From Desulfocapsa sp. (GTDB lineage Bacteria > Desulfobacterota > Desulfobulbia > Desulfobulbales > Desulfocapsaceae): DNA of 6,571 bases. This document shows positions 1 through 6,571 of this stretch, one piece after another. Location: NCBI GenBank assembly GCA_020717935.1, contig DYDK01000098.1, positions 1 to 6,571 on the forward strand, in the 5' to 3' direction. How positions within the stretch are numbered: the first letter of the stretch is position 1; the number at the start of each line of letters is the position of its first letter. Below the pieces are notes generated by a model that was not told the DNA's origin, did not search any database, and saw only the letters and a list, made by a program, of their open reading frames with translations. Made by a program: the position numbers and the translations under genes.

Positions 1-24
1 TGTCGCTTTGGGATTGCCTCACTG

Positions 25-268
25 TTACATGGAGCAACTATGCGAAAATCGCTGTTTAATATTCCTTCTAATCCGCTTTAGTTTTCCAACATTTTCTAAG
101 GATGAAACTTCGTTGGCGTAAAATGACAAAATATCATTTAAAGTTGGCAGCGGTTTTGTGAAAACAAATTGACACTCATTGCATTTGACAATTTTATAGG
201 AGTTTATTTCAAACTGCTCTAATTGTGAGTTGCTACCACATAAAATGCACTTCTGTTCTGTTGATCAT
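25..268 (-). pseudogene. Truncated, frameshifted SAM-dependent methyltransferase (zinc-ribbon N-terminus only)
   Basis: An open frame from 264 down to a TAA at 25-27 encodes 79 residues. It carries a CxxC pair (KCILCG, then KCNEC about 20 residues on), followed by FVFTKPLPT and an LSFYANE segment. This matches the N-terminal zinc ribbon of a widespread group of class I SAM methyltransferases, often found in surface-polysaccharide clusters. The frame has no start codon: a TGA lies directly upstream. An ATG at 266-268, with a good Shine-Dalgarno (AAGGGA on the minus strand, 275-280, 6 nt spacing), sits in another frame and dies after 11 codons. Deleting the A after that ATG would give MSTEQKCILCGS, a typical family start, so I infer a one-base insertion at codon 2. 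The SAM-binding Rossmann domain is absent: the frame stops about where motif I should begin, and only 24 nt of window remain. Function is presumably lost. The family call is by pattern recognition only. Confidence 0.68.
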
Positions 269-292
269 GGTTTGTCCCTTTTGTGGTTTGTC
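268..292. repeat. 9-bp direct repeat upstream of the methyltransferase remnant
   Basis: TGGTTTGTC occurs at 268-276 and again at 284-292, so the copies start 16 bp apart. The first copy spans the ATG and part of the Shine-Dalgarno of the broken methyltransferase. It could be a short duplication or a chance pair in T-rich DNA. No hairpin or terminator is visible between gpsA and this point, so read-through from gpsA into the remnant is likely. Confidence 0.3.
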
Positions 293-338
293 AGGTTTTG
301 TTATTCCGTGTGTTATTCAGCTTTGGACGCCCAACCAA

Positions 339-1355
339 CTATTCAATCCTCATTTCTCGGTTTAAAAGATCCATAACCGCCACGGAACAAGTCTTATTCT
401 GATACAATATCTGATACACCTGTTCCAGAATGGGCATTTCCACTGCAAGACGATTGGCAAGATCATAGACAGATTTTGTGGTTTTCACTCCTTCTGCGAC
501 CATCTCCATCTCATCGAGGATAACCGATAGTTTTTTTCCCTGTCCCAGTTTGAGTCCAACGGTCCGATTACGACTGAGATCACCTGTACAAGTAAGCACA
601 AGATCTCCAAGTCCACTTAAACCAAAAAAAGTGACCGGATCAGCACCCATCTTGACCCCCAGTCGTTTTATTTCTGCAAGCCCTCGGGTAATTAGGGCTG
701 CGCGACTATTGAGTCCATATCCAAGCCCGTCGCTGATTCCAGCGGCAATAGCCACGATATTTTTAAGAGCCGCACTGATCTCAAGACCTATCACATCACA
801 ACTAGCATACACGCGAAACCGTTCCGTCCCAAATGTTTGCTGTAAATCCTTGGCCTTTTCAATATTAGCACAACCAATAGTAACAGCTGTGGGCATACCT
901 AATGCTACTTCTTTCGCAAAAGAAGGACCAGAAAGAACAGCGAGTGATATTTCTCTTTCTTGTAATTCTGACCCTAAAATCTGAGTCATAATCTGAGTCA
1001 TTGTCATCAGACTTTCATTTTCAATACCTTTGACTGCTGAAACAACGAGACATCCTTTTTCTAATAAAGGGGCTACCTGAGTAAAAACAGCACGAAAACC
1101 ATGGGAAGGAATTACCATACATACCGTTGAACTCCCTTGAACAGTTGCAACAAGATCGGCAGCAGGGGTTAATGTGTCAGAAAAAAGAAAACCCGGAAGA
1201 TATTTTTTATTTTCTCGCTCACGACCCAGAGTCTCCATAAATACTGGTTGATGCCCCCACAGTGAGGTCATAAGTCCTTTTCCAGAAAGAACACCAGCAA
1301 TGGCCGTTCCCCAGGAACCAGCACCAATAACTGCTATTTTTGCCGAATTACTCAT
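339..1355 (-). CDS. gpsA: NAD(P)-dependent glycerol-3-phosphate dehydrogenase
   Basis: This cytosolic enzyme reduces dihydroxyacetone phosphate to sn-glycerol 3-phosphate, the backbone precursor of membrane phospholipids. The 338 residues match the family's usual length of about 330-340. An N-terminal Rossmann fold carries the nucleotide-binding motif [10 protein letters not shown] (11-20). Next come SAVKGIE (106-112), with a family-conserved lysine at 109, and [10 protein letters not shown] (141-150). The C-terminal helical substrate domain holds the catalytic-lysine segment ALKNI (K198), [11 protein letters not shown] (216-226), [14 protein letters not shown] (245-258), SRNR (261-264) and VAEGVKTT (286-293). 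The ATG start lies inside the end of gyrA (8-nt overlap), and only a weak GAAGAA stretch precedes it, which favours translational coupling to gyrA. An exact 12-bp tandem duplication gives MTQIMTQI at 119-126. Nothing essential is missing and the gene appears functional. No terminator is evident after the TAG. Confidence 0.97.
   Translation of the reverse strand: MSNSAKIAVIGAGSWGTAIAGVLSGKGLMTSLWGHQPVFMETLGRERENKKYLPGFLFSDTLTPAADLVATVQGSSTVCMVIPSHGFRAVFTQVAPLLEKGCLVVSAVKGIENESLMTMTQIMTQILGSELQEREISLAVLSGPSFAKEVALGMPTAVTIGCANIEKAKDLQQTFGTERFRVYASCDVIGLEISAALKNIVAIAAGISDGLGYGLNSRAALITRGLAEIKRLGVKMGADPVTFFGLSGLGDLVLTCTGDLSRNRTVGLKLGQGKKLSVILDEMEMVAEGVKTTKSVYDLANRLAVEMPILEQVYQILYQNKTCSVAVMDLLNREMRIE
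978..1001. repeat. 12-bp perfect tandem duplication inside gpsA
   Basis: AATCTGAGTCAT occurs twice back to back (978-989 and 990-1001). It is in frame and encodes MTQI twice, at GpsA residues 119-126, in the variable segment between the KGIE and [10 protein letters not shown] motifs. The duplication is exact at the DNA level, so it is probably recent, as slippage would produce. It lies outside the recognisable catalytic motifs, so it is likely tolerated. Confidence 0.8.
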
Positions 1356-3846
1356 TGCTGGATTCTTCGTCTATTAATTCTTCCTCATACGACTCACCTT
1401 CTGAATCATCACGCGCCATGACATCCATGGCCACAACCTTTTCACCCTCTTCCAGGTTAATTAAACGAACCCCTTGAGTAGTGCGGCCAATAACACGTAG
1501 ATTTTCCAAGGGCATCCGAATCATTTTTCCTGAATCAGCAATGAGAATAACCTCACTCTCATTATCGACCTGCATGGCCCCTATGACCGCACCATTGCGT
1601 TCACTGGCCTTAATAGCAAAGATTCCCTTTCCTCCTCGCCTCTGAATACGGTACTCATCAACCGGACTTCTTTTCCCATATCCATTTTCTGTTACCGTCA
1701 GAATAGAGGTATCCGTTGACAAGACAATGGCTCCGACCACAAAATCATCGTCTGCCAGATTGATACCATTGACCCCAGCGGCGATCCGACCCATGGGGCG
1801 AACATCAGATTCATGAAAACGAATAGATATTCCCTTTGAGGAAATAAGAAGAATGGTGTCATTACCACTGAGAATATGGGCGGCAATAATCTCATCGCCT
1901 TCATTGATGGTCAATGCCCGTTTGCCGCGCTTCATAGGTCTGCTGAATTCTTGCAGACTGGTTTTTTTCACCCGTCCCGAGCGCAACACCATCAAAATGG
2001 TTTTTTCTTCTCCCTGAGCGGTTTCGTTTGAGAGTGGTAAAATTGCTGCTACCTTTTCACCTTCCGCCAGATCCAGAAGATTGACAATAGCCTTGCCACG
2101 AGCAGTACGACTAGCTAAAGGTAAAGTATAAACCTTACGCCAAAATATTTTTCCATGATTGGTAAAAAAGAGAAAGGTATCAAGAGTAGAGGCCACAAAA
2201 AGATTGGTAACAAAATCTTCTTCCACATTCGCAACTCCTCGAACTCCTTTACCACCTCGGCGTTGCGAGCGATACAAGTTCACTGGATTGCGTTTGATAT
2301 ACCCTGAATGGGTAATGGTCACCGCCATATCTTCCGGTACAACTAAGTCTTCCGGCAGAATTTCATCAACGGCATCAATAATTTCAGTCCGTCTGCTATC
2401 ACCATATGTTTCTTTTATTTCAATGAACTCATCACGAATTATTTGCATAACCCTTGCTTCATCAGCAAGGATCTTCAAAAGCTTTTCAATCTCCTGCATC
2501 ACCTCATGAAAATCACTGATAATTTTGTCCCGTTCCAGACCGGTAAGCCGTTGCAGACGCATCTCCAATATTGATTGGGCCTGAATTTCGGAAAAATTGA
2601 ATTGCTTGATCAGGTCTTCTTTGGCATCCACGGGGTTTTTAGCAGCCCGAATGAGCTGAACCACAAGATCAAGATTATTGATGGCTATTTTGAGTCCTTC
2701 CAATAAATGGGCTCGTTCTTTAGCTTTGTTCAATTCAAACGCTGTTCGTCTATAAACAATCGTTTTTCGATGAAGGATAAAATGTTCGAGTATCTGTTTA
2801 AGATTTAATATTTCTGGCCTGTTATTAACGATTGCCAATAAAATAATACCAAAGGAGCGTTGTAATGGTGTCATTTTATACAATTGATTGATAACAATCT
2901 CGGCTATTTCATCTTTTTTTAATTCAATAACAATCCGCATCCCATGACGATCCGATTCGTCACGAACCTCTGAAATCGAAGTTATTTTTTTATCTTTAAC
3001 CAGCAGGGCTATTTTCTCTACCAGTGTGGCTTTGTTTTGCTGATAAGGGATTTCGCTGATAATAATTGCCTCATGCCTTCCATCCTTCATTTTTTCAACA
3101 TTGGTCAGCGAACGCATTAAAACACTGCCACGACCGGTTTCATAAGCCTCTCGTATCCCAGAACGACCGCAAATAAGAGCCCCTGTAGGAAAATCCGGGC
3201 CAGTAATATGAGTTATCAACTCATGAATAGTTATAGAAGGATTATCAATGAGGGCAATGAGTCCATTCATAACCTCTGTTAAATTATGGGGTGGAATATT
3301 GGTAGCCATGCCCACAGCGATACCAGAAGACCCGTTTATCAATAATGTCGGTATCTTACTTGGCATAACTGAAGGTTCAGTCATAGAATTATCATAATTT
3401 GGAATAAAATCGACTGTTTCTTTATCTAAATCAGCAACAATTTCCCTATCGATTTTAGTCATTCGGGCTTCGGTGTAACGCATGGCTGCTGGTGAGTCAC
3501 CATCCATAGAGCCAAAGTTCCCTTGACCATCAACTAGGGGATAACGCATAGAAAAATCCTGGGCCATTCGAACAATGGTATCATAGGCCGCGGTATCTCC
3601 ATGTGGGTGATACTTACCGATAACATCACCAACAATTCGTGCTGATTTAACATAGGGACGGTTATATAAAACACCGAGTTCTCGCATGGCAAAAAGAGCA
3701 CGACGATGTACAGGTTTGAGGCCATCACGAATGTCCGGTAATGCCCGTCCAACAATAACACTCATGGCATAATCGAGATAAGATTTTTGCAGTTCTTTTT
3801 CGATAGAGATAGTTGGATTTTTTTCTTGCGTATTTTCGATATTCAT
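1348..3846 (-). CDS. gyrA: DNA gyrase subunit A
   Basis: The breakage-reunion and DNA-wrapping subunit of gyrase (A2B2), which with GyrB introduces negative supercoils using ATP. It has 832 residues against 875 in E. coli, mainly through a shorter C-terminal region. The catalytic tyrosine is Y124 in [10 protein letters not shown] (E. coli Y122). The quinolone-determining region reads [11 protein letters not shown]85 and D89 match E. coli 83 and 87, a common wild-type form without an obvious resistance change. The C-terminal beta-pinwheel (about 505-800) shows six blade repeats. The GyrA box QRRGGKG at 528-534 separates it from ParC, and an exact second copy lies in blade 5 (735-741). An acidic tail follows (roughly 812-832). 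The ATG is the only likely start, because an in-frame TAG lies six codons upstream. No good Shine-Dalgarno is present. The gene follows gyrB after 81 nt and overlaps gpsA by 8 nt. Confidence 0.98.
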   Translation of the reverse strand: MNIENTQEKNPTISIEKELQKSYLDYAMSVIVGRALPDIRDGLKPVHRRALFAMRELGVLYNRPYVKSARIVGDVIGKYHPHGDTAAYDTIVRMAQDFSMRYPLVDGQGNFGSMDGDSPAAMRYTEARMTKIDREIVADLDKETVDFIPNYDNSMTEPSVMPSKIPTLLINGSSGIAVGMATNIPPHNLTEVMNGLIALIDNPSITIHELITHITGPDFPTGALICGRSGIREAYETGRGSVLMRSLTNVEKMKDGRHEAIIISEIPYQQNKATLVEKIALLVKDKKITSISEVRDESDRHGMRIVIELKKDEIAEIVINQLYKMTPLQRSFGIILLAIVNNRPEILNLKQILEHFILHRKTIVYRRTAFELNKAKERAHLLEGLKIAINNLDLVVQLIRAAKNPVDAKEDLIKQFNFSEIQAQSILEMRLQRLTGLERDKIISDFHEVMQEIEKLLKILADEARVMQIIRDEFIEIKETYGDSRRTEIIDAVDEILPEDLVVPEDMAVTITHSGYIKRNPVNLYRSQRRGGKGVRGVANVEEDFVTNLFVASTLDTFLFFTNHGKIFWRKVYTLPLASRTARGKAIVNLLDLAEGEKVAAILPLSNETAQGEEKTILMVLRSGRVKKTSLQEFSRPMKRGKRALTINEGDEIIAAHILSGNDTILLISSKGISIRFHESDVRPMGRIAAGVNGINLADDDFVVGAIVLSTDTSILTVTENGYGKRSPVDEYRIQRRGGKGIFAIKASERNGAVIGAMQVDNESEVILIADSGKMIRMPLENLRVIGRTTQGVRLINLEEGEKVVAMDVMARDDSEGESYEEELIDEESSNE

Positions 3847-3852
3847 AAATTC

Positions 3853-3887
3853 AGTGTTACACTAAGAATGATTCACACAAAGTGTGA
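3853..3887 (-). promoter_or_regulatory. Two short palindromes in the gyrB-gyrA spacer (possible gyrA leader or operator)
   Basis: The 81-nt spacer holds TCACAC-AAA-GTGTGA (3873-3887, a perfect 6-bp inverted repeat) and AGTGT-T-ACACT (3853-3863, a perfect 5-bp inverted repeat). Both use a GTGT/ACAC core, so the arms could also pair with each other. The second lies 7-17 nt before the gyrA ATG, where a Shine-Dalgarno would be expected and none is seen. They could be RNA hairpins that adjust gyrA translation or a repressor operator. The arms are short, so chance is not excluded. There is no T-run after them, so they are not an intrinsic terminator. Confidence 0.4.
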
Positions 3888-3927
3888 TATCTTGTCTTGA
3901 TAAGAAGAGAGAATTTTTTAAAGGATT

Positions 3928-6342
3928 CTAAATATCTAAAGAAGTGACCTCAAGGGCATGAGTTTGAATAAACTCCCTTCTCGGCTCCACTTTATCTCCC
4001 ATAAGAGTTGTAAACATATCATCTGCCTGTTCAGAATCATTAATAGTTACTTGAACTAACACCCTATTTTCAGGATTCATGGTAGTATCCCAAAGTTGTT
4101 CAGGATTCATTTCACCAAGACCTTTATATCTTTGCAGATGACTCCCTTTAAAAGTTTCACTACGAACGGTCTGGATCATTTCTTTCCAGTTATTGACTTT
4201 GATACCTTTGTCTTGATTAGCGTTCACTTTTTTTATGATAGTGAAACCTTGTTTGAGAAAACTACGAACAGAGGGGAAAACCATAAGTGCTTTTCGATAC
4301 TCAGGAATAAGAGGGATTTGCGGCCCCATGGTCATAAAAATATGAGTTTTACCTTTAATGGCAATATCTACCTCAAAACAACTTGATCGCCATCGACAAG
4401 AACGAACTGGACTTATTATAAACTCGTTTTGAGGGAGTTGTTGAATTAAACCTTGAACAAAAGATTCCTCGGTAAATTGATCTGCCGAATGAATATTATT
4501 TTCAAGGAGAAAAAAGAGCATTTCTTCCCAAAGATTCATCCTTTCTAAATAAGAAACAAGTTTTTGATACAAAGAGAGCCTTCGTAATATATCTGCCAAA
4601 TCCTCACCATCGAGTTTATTGTCAGTTGTTTCTTCTGTTTGAATTTCAATGATCTGACTTGCTTCTTGATACAAATGATCATTTAATTCCTCATCTTCTA
4701 AAAAATATTTTTCCTTTTTTCCCCTTCCTAATCGGTATAAGGGTGGTTGTCCGATATAAACAAAACCACCTTCAACAAGAGGAAGCATCTGCCGATAAAA
4801 AAATGTAAGTAACAATGTTCGAATATGAGCCCCATCAACATCCGCATCAGTCATTATTATGATTTTATGATATCGCAACTTTTCTTTATTAAATTCATCA
4901 TTACCAATACCACAACCTAAGGCACTTATAAGGTTTTTTATTTCCTCACTTCCTAAAATTTGATCAAAACGGGCTTTTTCCACATTCATTATTTTTCCAC
5001 GCAAAGGAAGAATTGCCTGAATAGATCTATCCCTTCCCTGTTTTGCTGAGCCACCAGCAGAATCTCCCTCAACAATAAAAATTTCTCGTTTACTTGGATC
5101 TTTTTCCTGACATTCCGCAAGTTTTCCCGCCATAAGCAGACTGGTTGAGCCTTTTTTCCGGGAAAGGTCTCTGGCTCGCTTAGCTGCCTCTCTGGCCCGT
5201 GATGCCTCTACCACTTTAATCAATATTTTTTTAGCTTCCTGGGGATTTTGTTCAAGAAAAAGAGTAAGTTTGTCACCACAAACTGATTCAACAATTGATT
5301 TTACTTCAGAATTGCCTAATTTTGTTTTTGTTTGTCCCTCAAATTGGGGATCGGGAACACGAACCGAGATAACACAGGTAAGTCCTTCCCGCATATCATC
5401 TCCATTCATTTTTTCTTTCAAATTTTTAGGGATAATATCATCACTGGCATATCTATTAATACATTTCGTCAATGCAGCACGAAATCCTGCAACATGCGAT
5501 CCGCCTTCTCTGGTATTAATATTATTAACAAAAGAAAAAAGTCTTTCTGTATATCCATCAAAATATTGAAAAGCTATTTCAACCTGAACCATATCTTTTT
5601 CACCAATAATATAGATAGGTTCTGAAGTAATAGTGGTTCTCTTTCGGTTGAGATATTCAATATATGATTTTATTCCGCCTTCAGCATAAAAGGAATCTTC
5701 CGCCCCTGATCGCTCATCTTTAATAAAGATATGAATTTCTTTATTTAAGTAGGCAAGCTCCCTTAATCTATTATTAATTATTTCATAATCATAAATGGTT
5801 GTTTCCGTGAATATTTCAGGATCAGGAGTAAATGAAATGCGAGTTCCGGTGTTGATACTTTCTCCGATTATTTCCAGTTCACCAATTTTTTCTCCATAAC
5901 GATATGATTGTTTGTATATTTTTCCGTTTCGTTTAATTTCAGCACTGGCTTTAATAGAAAGGGCATTAACAACCGATACACCCACACCATGTAGGCCACC
6001 TGATACTTTATAGGATGAATGATCAAATTTTCCACCTGCATGAAGGGTAGTCATGACTAATTCTAATGCCGATATTTTTTCTGTTGGATGCATATCAACA
6101 GGAATTCCACGACCATTATCTTCAACCGATATGGAATTATCCTCATGGATAACGACATGAATATGAGTGCAATACCCGGCTAAGGCTTCATCTATACTAT
6201 TATCAACAACTTCCCAGATAAGATGATGAAGTCCTGATTCCGCAGTATTACCAATATACATTGAAGGTCTTTTACGTACTGCCTCCAATCCATCCAGAAC
6301 TTTTATCTGTTCTGCTCCGTATTCTTTATTTTCTTCTATCAC
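3928..6342 (-). CDS. gyrB: DNA gyrase subunit B
   Basis: The ATPase subunit of gyrase, which drives strand passage by GyrA. Its 804 residues match the long proteobacterial form. The N-terminal GHKL ATPase domain has WEVVDNSIDEALAG with catalytic E44 and N48, VEDNGRGIP with D75, and the glycine-rich GGLHGVGVSVVNALS (115-129). The transducer domain follows, to about residue 390. The TOPRIM domain has EGDSAGG (425-431, metal-binding E425), PLRGKIMNVEKAR (446-458) and TDADVDGAHI (498-507, D499/D501/D503). About 160 residues (roughly 545-705), divergent in sequence, fill the place of the Gram-negative TOPRIM insertion. The tail carries QRYKGLGEMNPEQLW (737-751). Length and neighbouring gyrA favour GyrB over ParE. 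The start is GTG: a TAA immediately precedes it in frame, and AAGG lies 7 nt upstream. Residues matching E. coli quinolone sites D426 and K447 (D427, K450) are wild type. It is first in the visible gyrB-gyrA-gpsA unit. Confidence 0.98.
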   Translation of the reverse strand: MIEENKEYGAEQIKVLDGLEAVRKRPSMYIGNTAESGLHHLIWEVVDNSIDEALAGYCTHIHVVIHEDNSISVEDNGRGIPVDMHPTEKISALELVMTTLHAGGKFDHSSYKVSGGLHGVGVSVVNALSIKASAEIKRNGKIYKQSYRYGEKIGELEIIGESINTGTRISFTPDPEIFTETTIYDYEIINNRLRELAYLNKEIHIFIKDERSGAEDSFYAEGGIKSYIEYLNRKRTTITSEPIYIIGEKDMVQVEIAFQYFDGYTERLFSFVNNINTREGGSHVAGFRAALTKCINRYASDDIIPKNLKEKMNGDDMREGLTCVISVRVPDPQFEGQTKTKLGNSEVKSIVESVCGDKLTLFLEQNPQEAKKILIKVVEASRAREAAKRARDLSRKKGSTSLLMAGKLAECQEKDPSKREIFIVEGDSAGGSAKQGRDRSIQAILPLRGKIMNVEKARFDQILGSEEIKNLISALGCGIGNDEFNKEKLRYHKIIIMTDADVDGAHIRTLLLTFFYRQMLPLVEGGFVYIGQPPLYRLGRGKKEKYFLEDEELNDHLYQEASQIIEIQTEETTDNKLDGEDLADILRRLSLYQKLVSYLERMNLWEEMLFFLLENNIHSADQFTEESFVQGLIQQLPQNEFIISPVRSCRWRSSCFEVDIAIKGKTHIFMTMGPQIPLIPEYRKALMVFPSVRSFLKQGFTIIKKVNANQDKGIKVNNWKEMIQTVRSETFKGSHLQRYKGLGEMNPEQLWDTTMNPENRVLVQVTINDSEQADDMFTTLMGDKVEPRREFIQTHALEVTSLDI

Positions 6343-6349
6343 TTAAATA

Positions 6350-6353
6350 CCTT
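6350..6353 (-). promoter_or_regulatory. Ribosome binding site of gyrB
   Basis: The minus strand reads AAGG with a 7-nt spacer before the GTG at 6340-6342. Together with the in-frame TAA at 6343-6345 this fixes GTG as the start, since no other start codon fits the conserved N-terminus. The site lies only 13 nt beyond the base of the long hairpin at 6367-6405. Confidence 0.65.
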
Positions 6354-6366
6354 GTTTTATTAAAAT

Positions 6367-6405
6367 AAAAAATATCCATTCATGAAATATGAATGGATAT
6401 TTTTT
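6367..6405. terminator. Terminator-like 17-bp perfect hairpin before gyrB (bidirectional, possible attenuator)
   Basis: The arms 6367-6383 and 6389-6405 form a perfect 17-bp inverted repeat around a 5-nt loop, with the core TATCCATTCAT paired to ATGAATGGATA. A run of six A on one side and six T on the other gives a U-tract in either direction. Read on the minus strand, it ends 24 nt before the gyrB start codon, leaving no room for a normal promoter after it. It therefore either ends transcription arriving from the right, or lies inside the gyrB leader as an attenuator. The paired core has only three G:C pairs, so termination may be weak. Confidence 0.6.
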
Positions 6406-6407
6406 AT

Positions 6408-6491
6408 AATTAGTGCCTGAACGGAAACCCCCTCTCGTCGAGTTTTACGCAGGGGATTTGTGCATAGGCTCACATGCTTGTGGTGCTAATT
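6408..6491. repeat. 84-bp stretch of nested imperfect inverted repeats (structured leader or small mobile-element end)
   Basis: The outer arms are AATTAGTGCC (6408-6417) and GGTGCTAATT (6482-6491), complementary at 8 of 10 positions as DNA, with the two exceptions pairing as G-U in plus-strand RNA. The inner arms are AAACCCCCT (6425-6433) and AGGGGATTT (6451-6459), 8 of 9 as DNA, with the exception pairing as U-G in minus-strand RNA. Between the inner arms lies the near-palindrome CTCGTCGAG (6434-6442). A smaller pairing, CACA-TGCT-TGTG, is at 6471-6482. No protein is encoded. It could be the folded 5' leader of gyrB, a palindromic intergenic repeat, or the end of an insertion element that continues past the window. 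I cannot decide among these. Confidence 0.4.
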
Positions 6492-6518
6492 TTATTTTTT
6501 ACTGACAGCGCAACAGTA
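6489..6518 (-). promoter_or_regulatory. Candidate gyrB promoter (weak)
   Basis: On the minus strand, TAAAAT (6489-6494) matches the sigma-70 -10 hexamer at 5 of 6 positions. It lies 18 nt after a poor -35 candidate, TACTGT (6513-6518). Phased A-tracts lie just upstream, where an UP element or curved DNA would help. Initiation near 6482 would give a gyrB leader of about 140 nt. The region is AT-rich and chance matches are easy, so this is a suggestion only. Confidence 0.25.
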
Positions 6519-6526
6519 CATGGTTG

Positions 6527-6551
6527 TTTTTGGTGTTTTTTACCGTTTTTT
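6527..6551. other. Phased A/T-tracts, probable intrinsically curved DNA
   Basis: T-runs lie at 6527-6531, 6536-6541 and 6546-6551, with centres about 9.5-10 bp apart, close to one helical turn. In-phase A-tracts of this kind are known to bend DNA. They lie about 185-210 bp upstream of the gyrB start. The rest of the flank to 6571 holds no gene I can support. Confidence 0.5.
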
Positions 6552-6571
6552 AAACGCACCTATCCTGTACT

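Noticed and set aside
478..984. 168-codon plus-strand open frame antisense to gpsA
   Set aside because: It lies opposite well-conserved gpsA motifs, is a low-complexity Ser/Pro/Arg-rich translation typical of an antisense shadow, and shows no family motif.
2159..2509. 116-codon plus-strand open frame antisense to gyrA
   Set aside because: It lies opposite the GyrA coiled-coil and first pinwheel blade, its Ser/Arg/Thr-rich composition reflects the complementary codons, and no ribosome site or domain is seen.
3592..3594. Thr instead of Ser at the quinolone-resistance position of GyrA
   Set aside because: Thr is a common wild-type residue here in many Gram-negative bacteria and the neighbouring acidic residue D89 is intact, so there is no evidence of a resistance mutation.
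3534..3761. Minus-strand alternative-frame open frames inside gyrA (also 1698-1904)
   Set aside because: They are fully inside gyrA in another frame, opposite or beside its most conserved region, and unsupported by motif or ribosome site.
3873..3887. CRP- or FNR-type operator in the gyrB-gyrA spacer
   Set aside because: The palindrome reads TCACAC-N3-GTGTGA, which does not fit TGTGA-N6-TCACA or TTGAT-N4-ATCAA.
5270..5625. Two overlapping plus-strand open frames antisense to gyrB (and another at 4096-4386)
   Set aside because: They overlap each other in different frames and lie wholly within conserved GyrB sequence, with no recognisable product.
6459..6467. DnaA-box-like TGTGCATAG (one mismatch to TGTGNATAA)
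   Set aside because: It is a single imperfect site with no second box or AT-rich unwinding array. gyrB is often near oriC, but this alone does not support an origin.
6470..6559. GTG-started 29-residue minus-strand open frame upstream of gyrB
   Set aside because: AGGA lies close upstream, but the peptide is Lys/Gln-rich because it reads through the phased A-tracts. There is no recognisable family.
6520..6571. Plus-strand open frame beginning MVVFGVFYRF and running off the right end
   Set aside because: Only 17 codons are visible, there is no convincing Shine-Dalgarno, and the hydrophobic run is simply the T-tracts translated. A real divergent gene cannot be excluded without more sequence.

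Overview
The window is a compact, mostly housekeeping stretch of a bacterial chromosome. Three intact genes lie head to tail on the minus strand: gyrB (DNA gyrase B), gyrA (DNA gyrase A) and gpsA (NAD(P)-dependent glycerol-3-phosphate dehydrogenase). At the left edge is a broken fourth gene on the same strand, the zinc-ribbon N-terminus of a SAM-dependent methyltransferase. Base composition is moderately AT-rich, most clearly in gyrB and the intergenic DNA. The long GyrB with a proteobacterial-type TOPRIM insertion, the six-bladed GyrA with Thr at the quinolone position, and the gyrB-gyrA-gpsA order suggest a Gram-negative bacterium, perhaps of the Desulfobacterota (Desulfobulbaceae-like). The lineage is an inference from protein style and not a database match.

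Layout, in transcription order from right to left. 6343-6571 has no gene I can support. It holds T-tracts phased about 10 bp apart, a weak promoter candidate, an 84-bp stretch of nested inverted repeats, and a perfect 17-bp inverted repeat with T/A flanks that looks like an intrinsic terminator only 24 nt before the gyrB start. gyrB (3928-6342) begins at GTG. An 81-nt spacer with two short GTGT/ACAC palindromes leads to gyrA (1348-3846), which has no clear Shine-Dalgarno sequence. gyrA overlaps gpsA (339-1355) by 8 nt. After 70 nt without a visible terminator comes the decayed methyltransferase (25-268).

GyrA and GyrB form the A2B2 gyrase that introduces negative supercoils with ATP. GpsA makes sn-glycerol 3-phosphate, the backbone precursor of phospholipids. 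The gyrA-gpsA overlap suggests cotranscription and translational coupling. I see no undescribed system here. The items most worth a second look are the unusual gyrB leader, where the terminator-like hairpin would sit inside the message from any upstream promoter, and the methyltransferase remnant.
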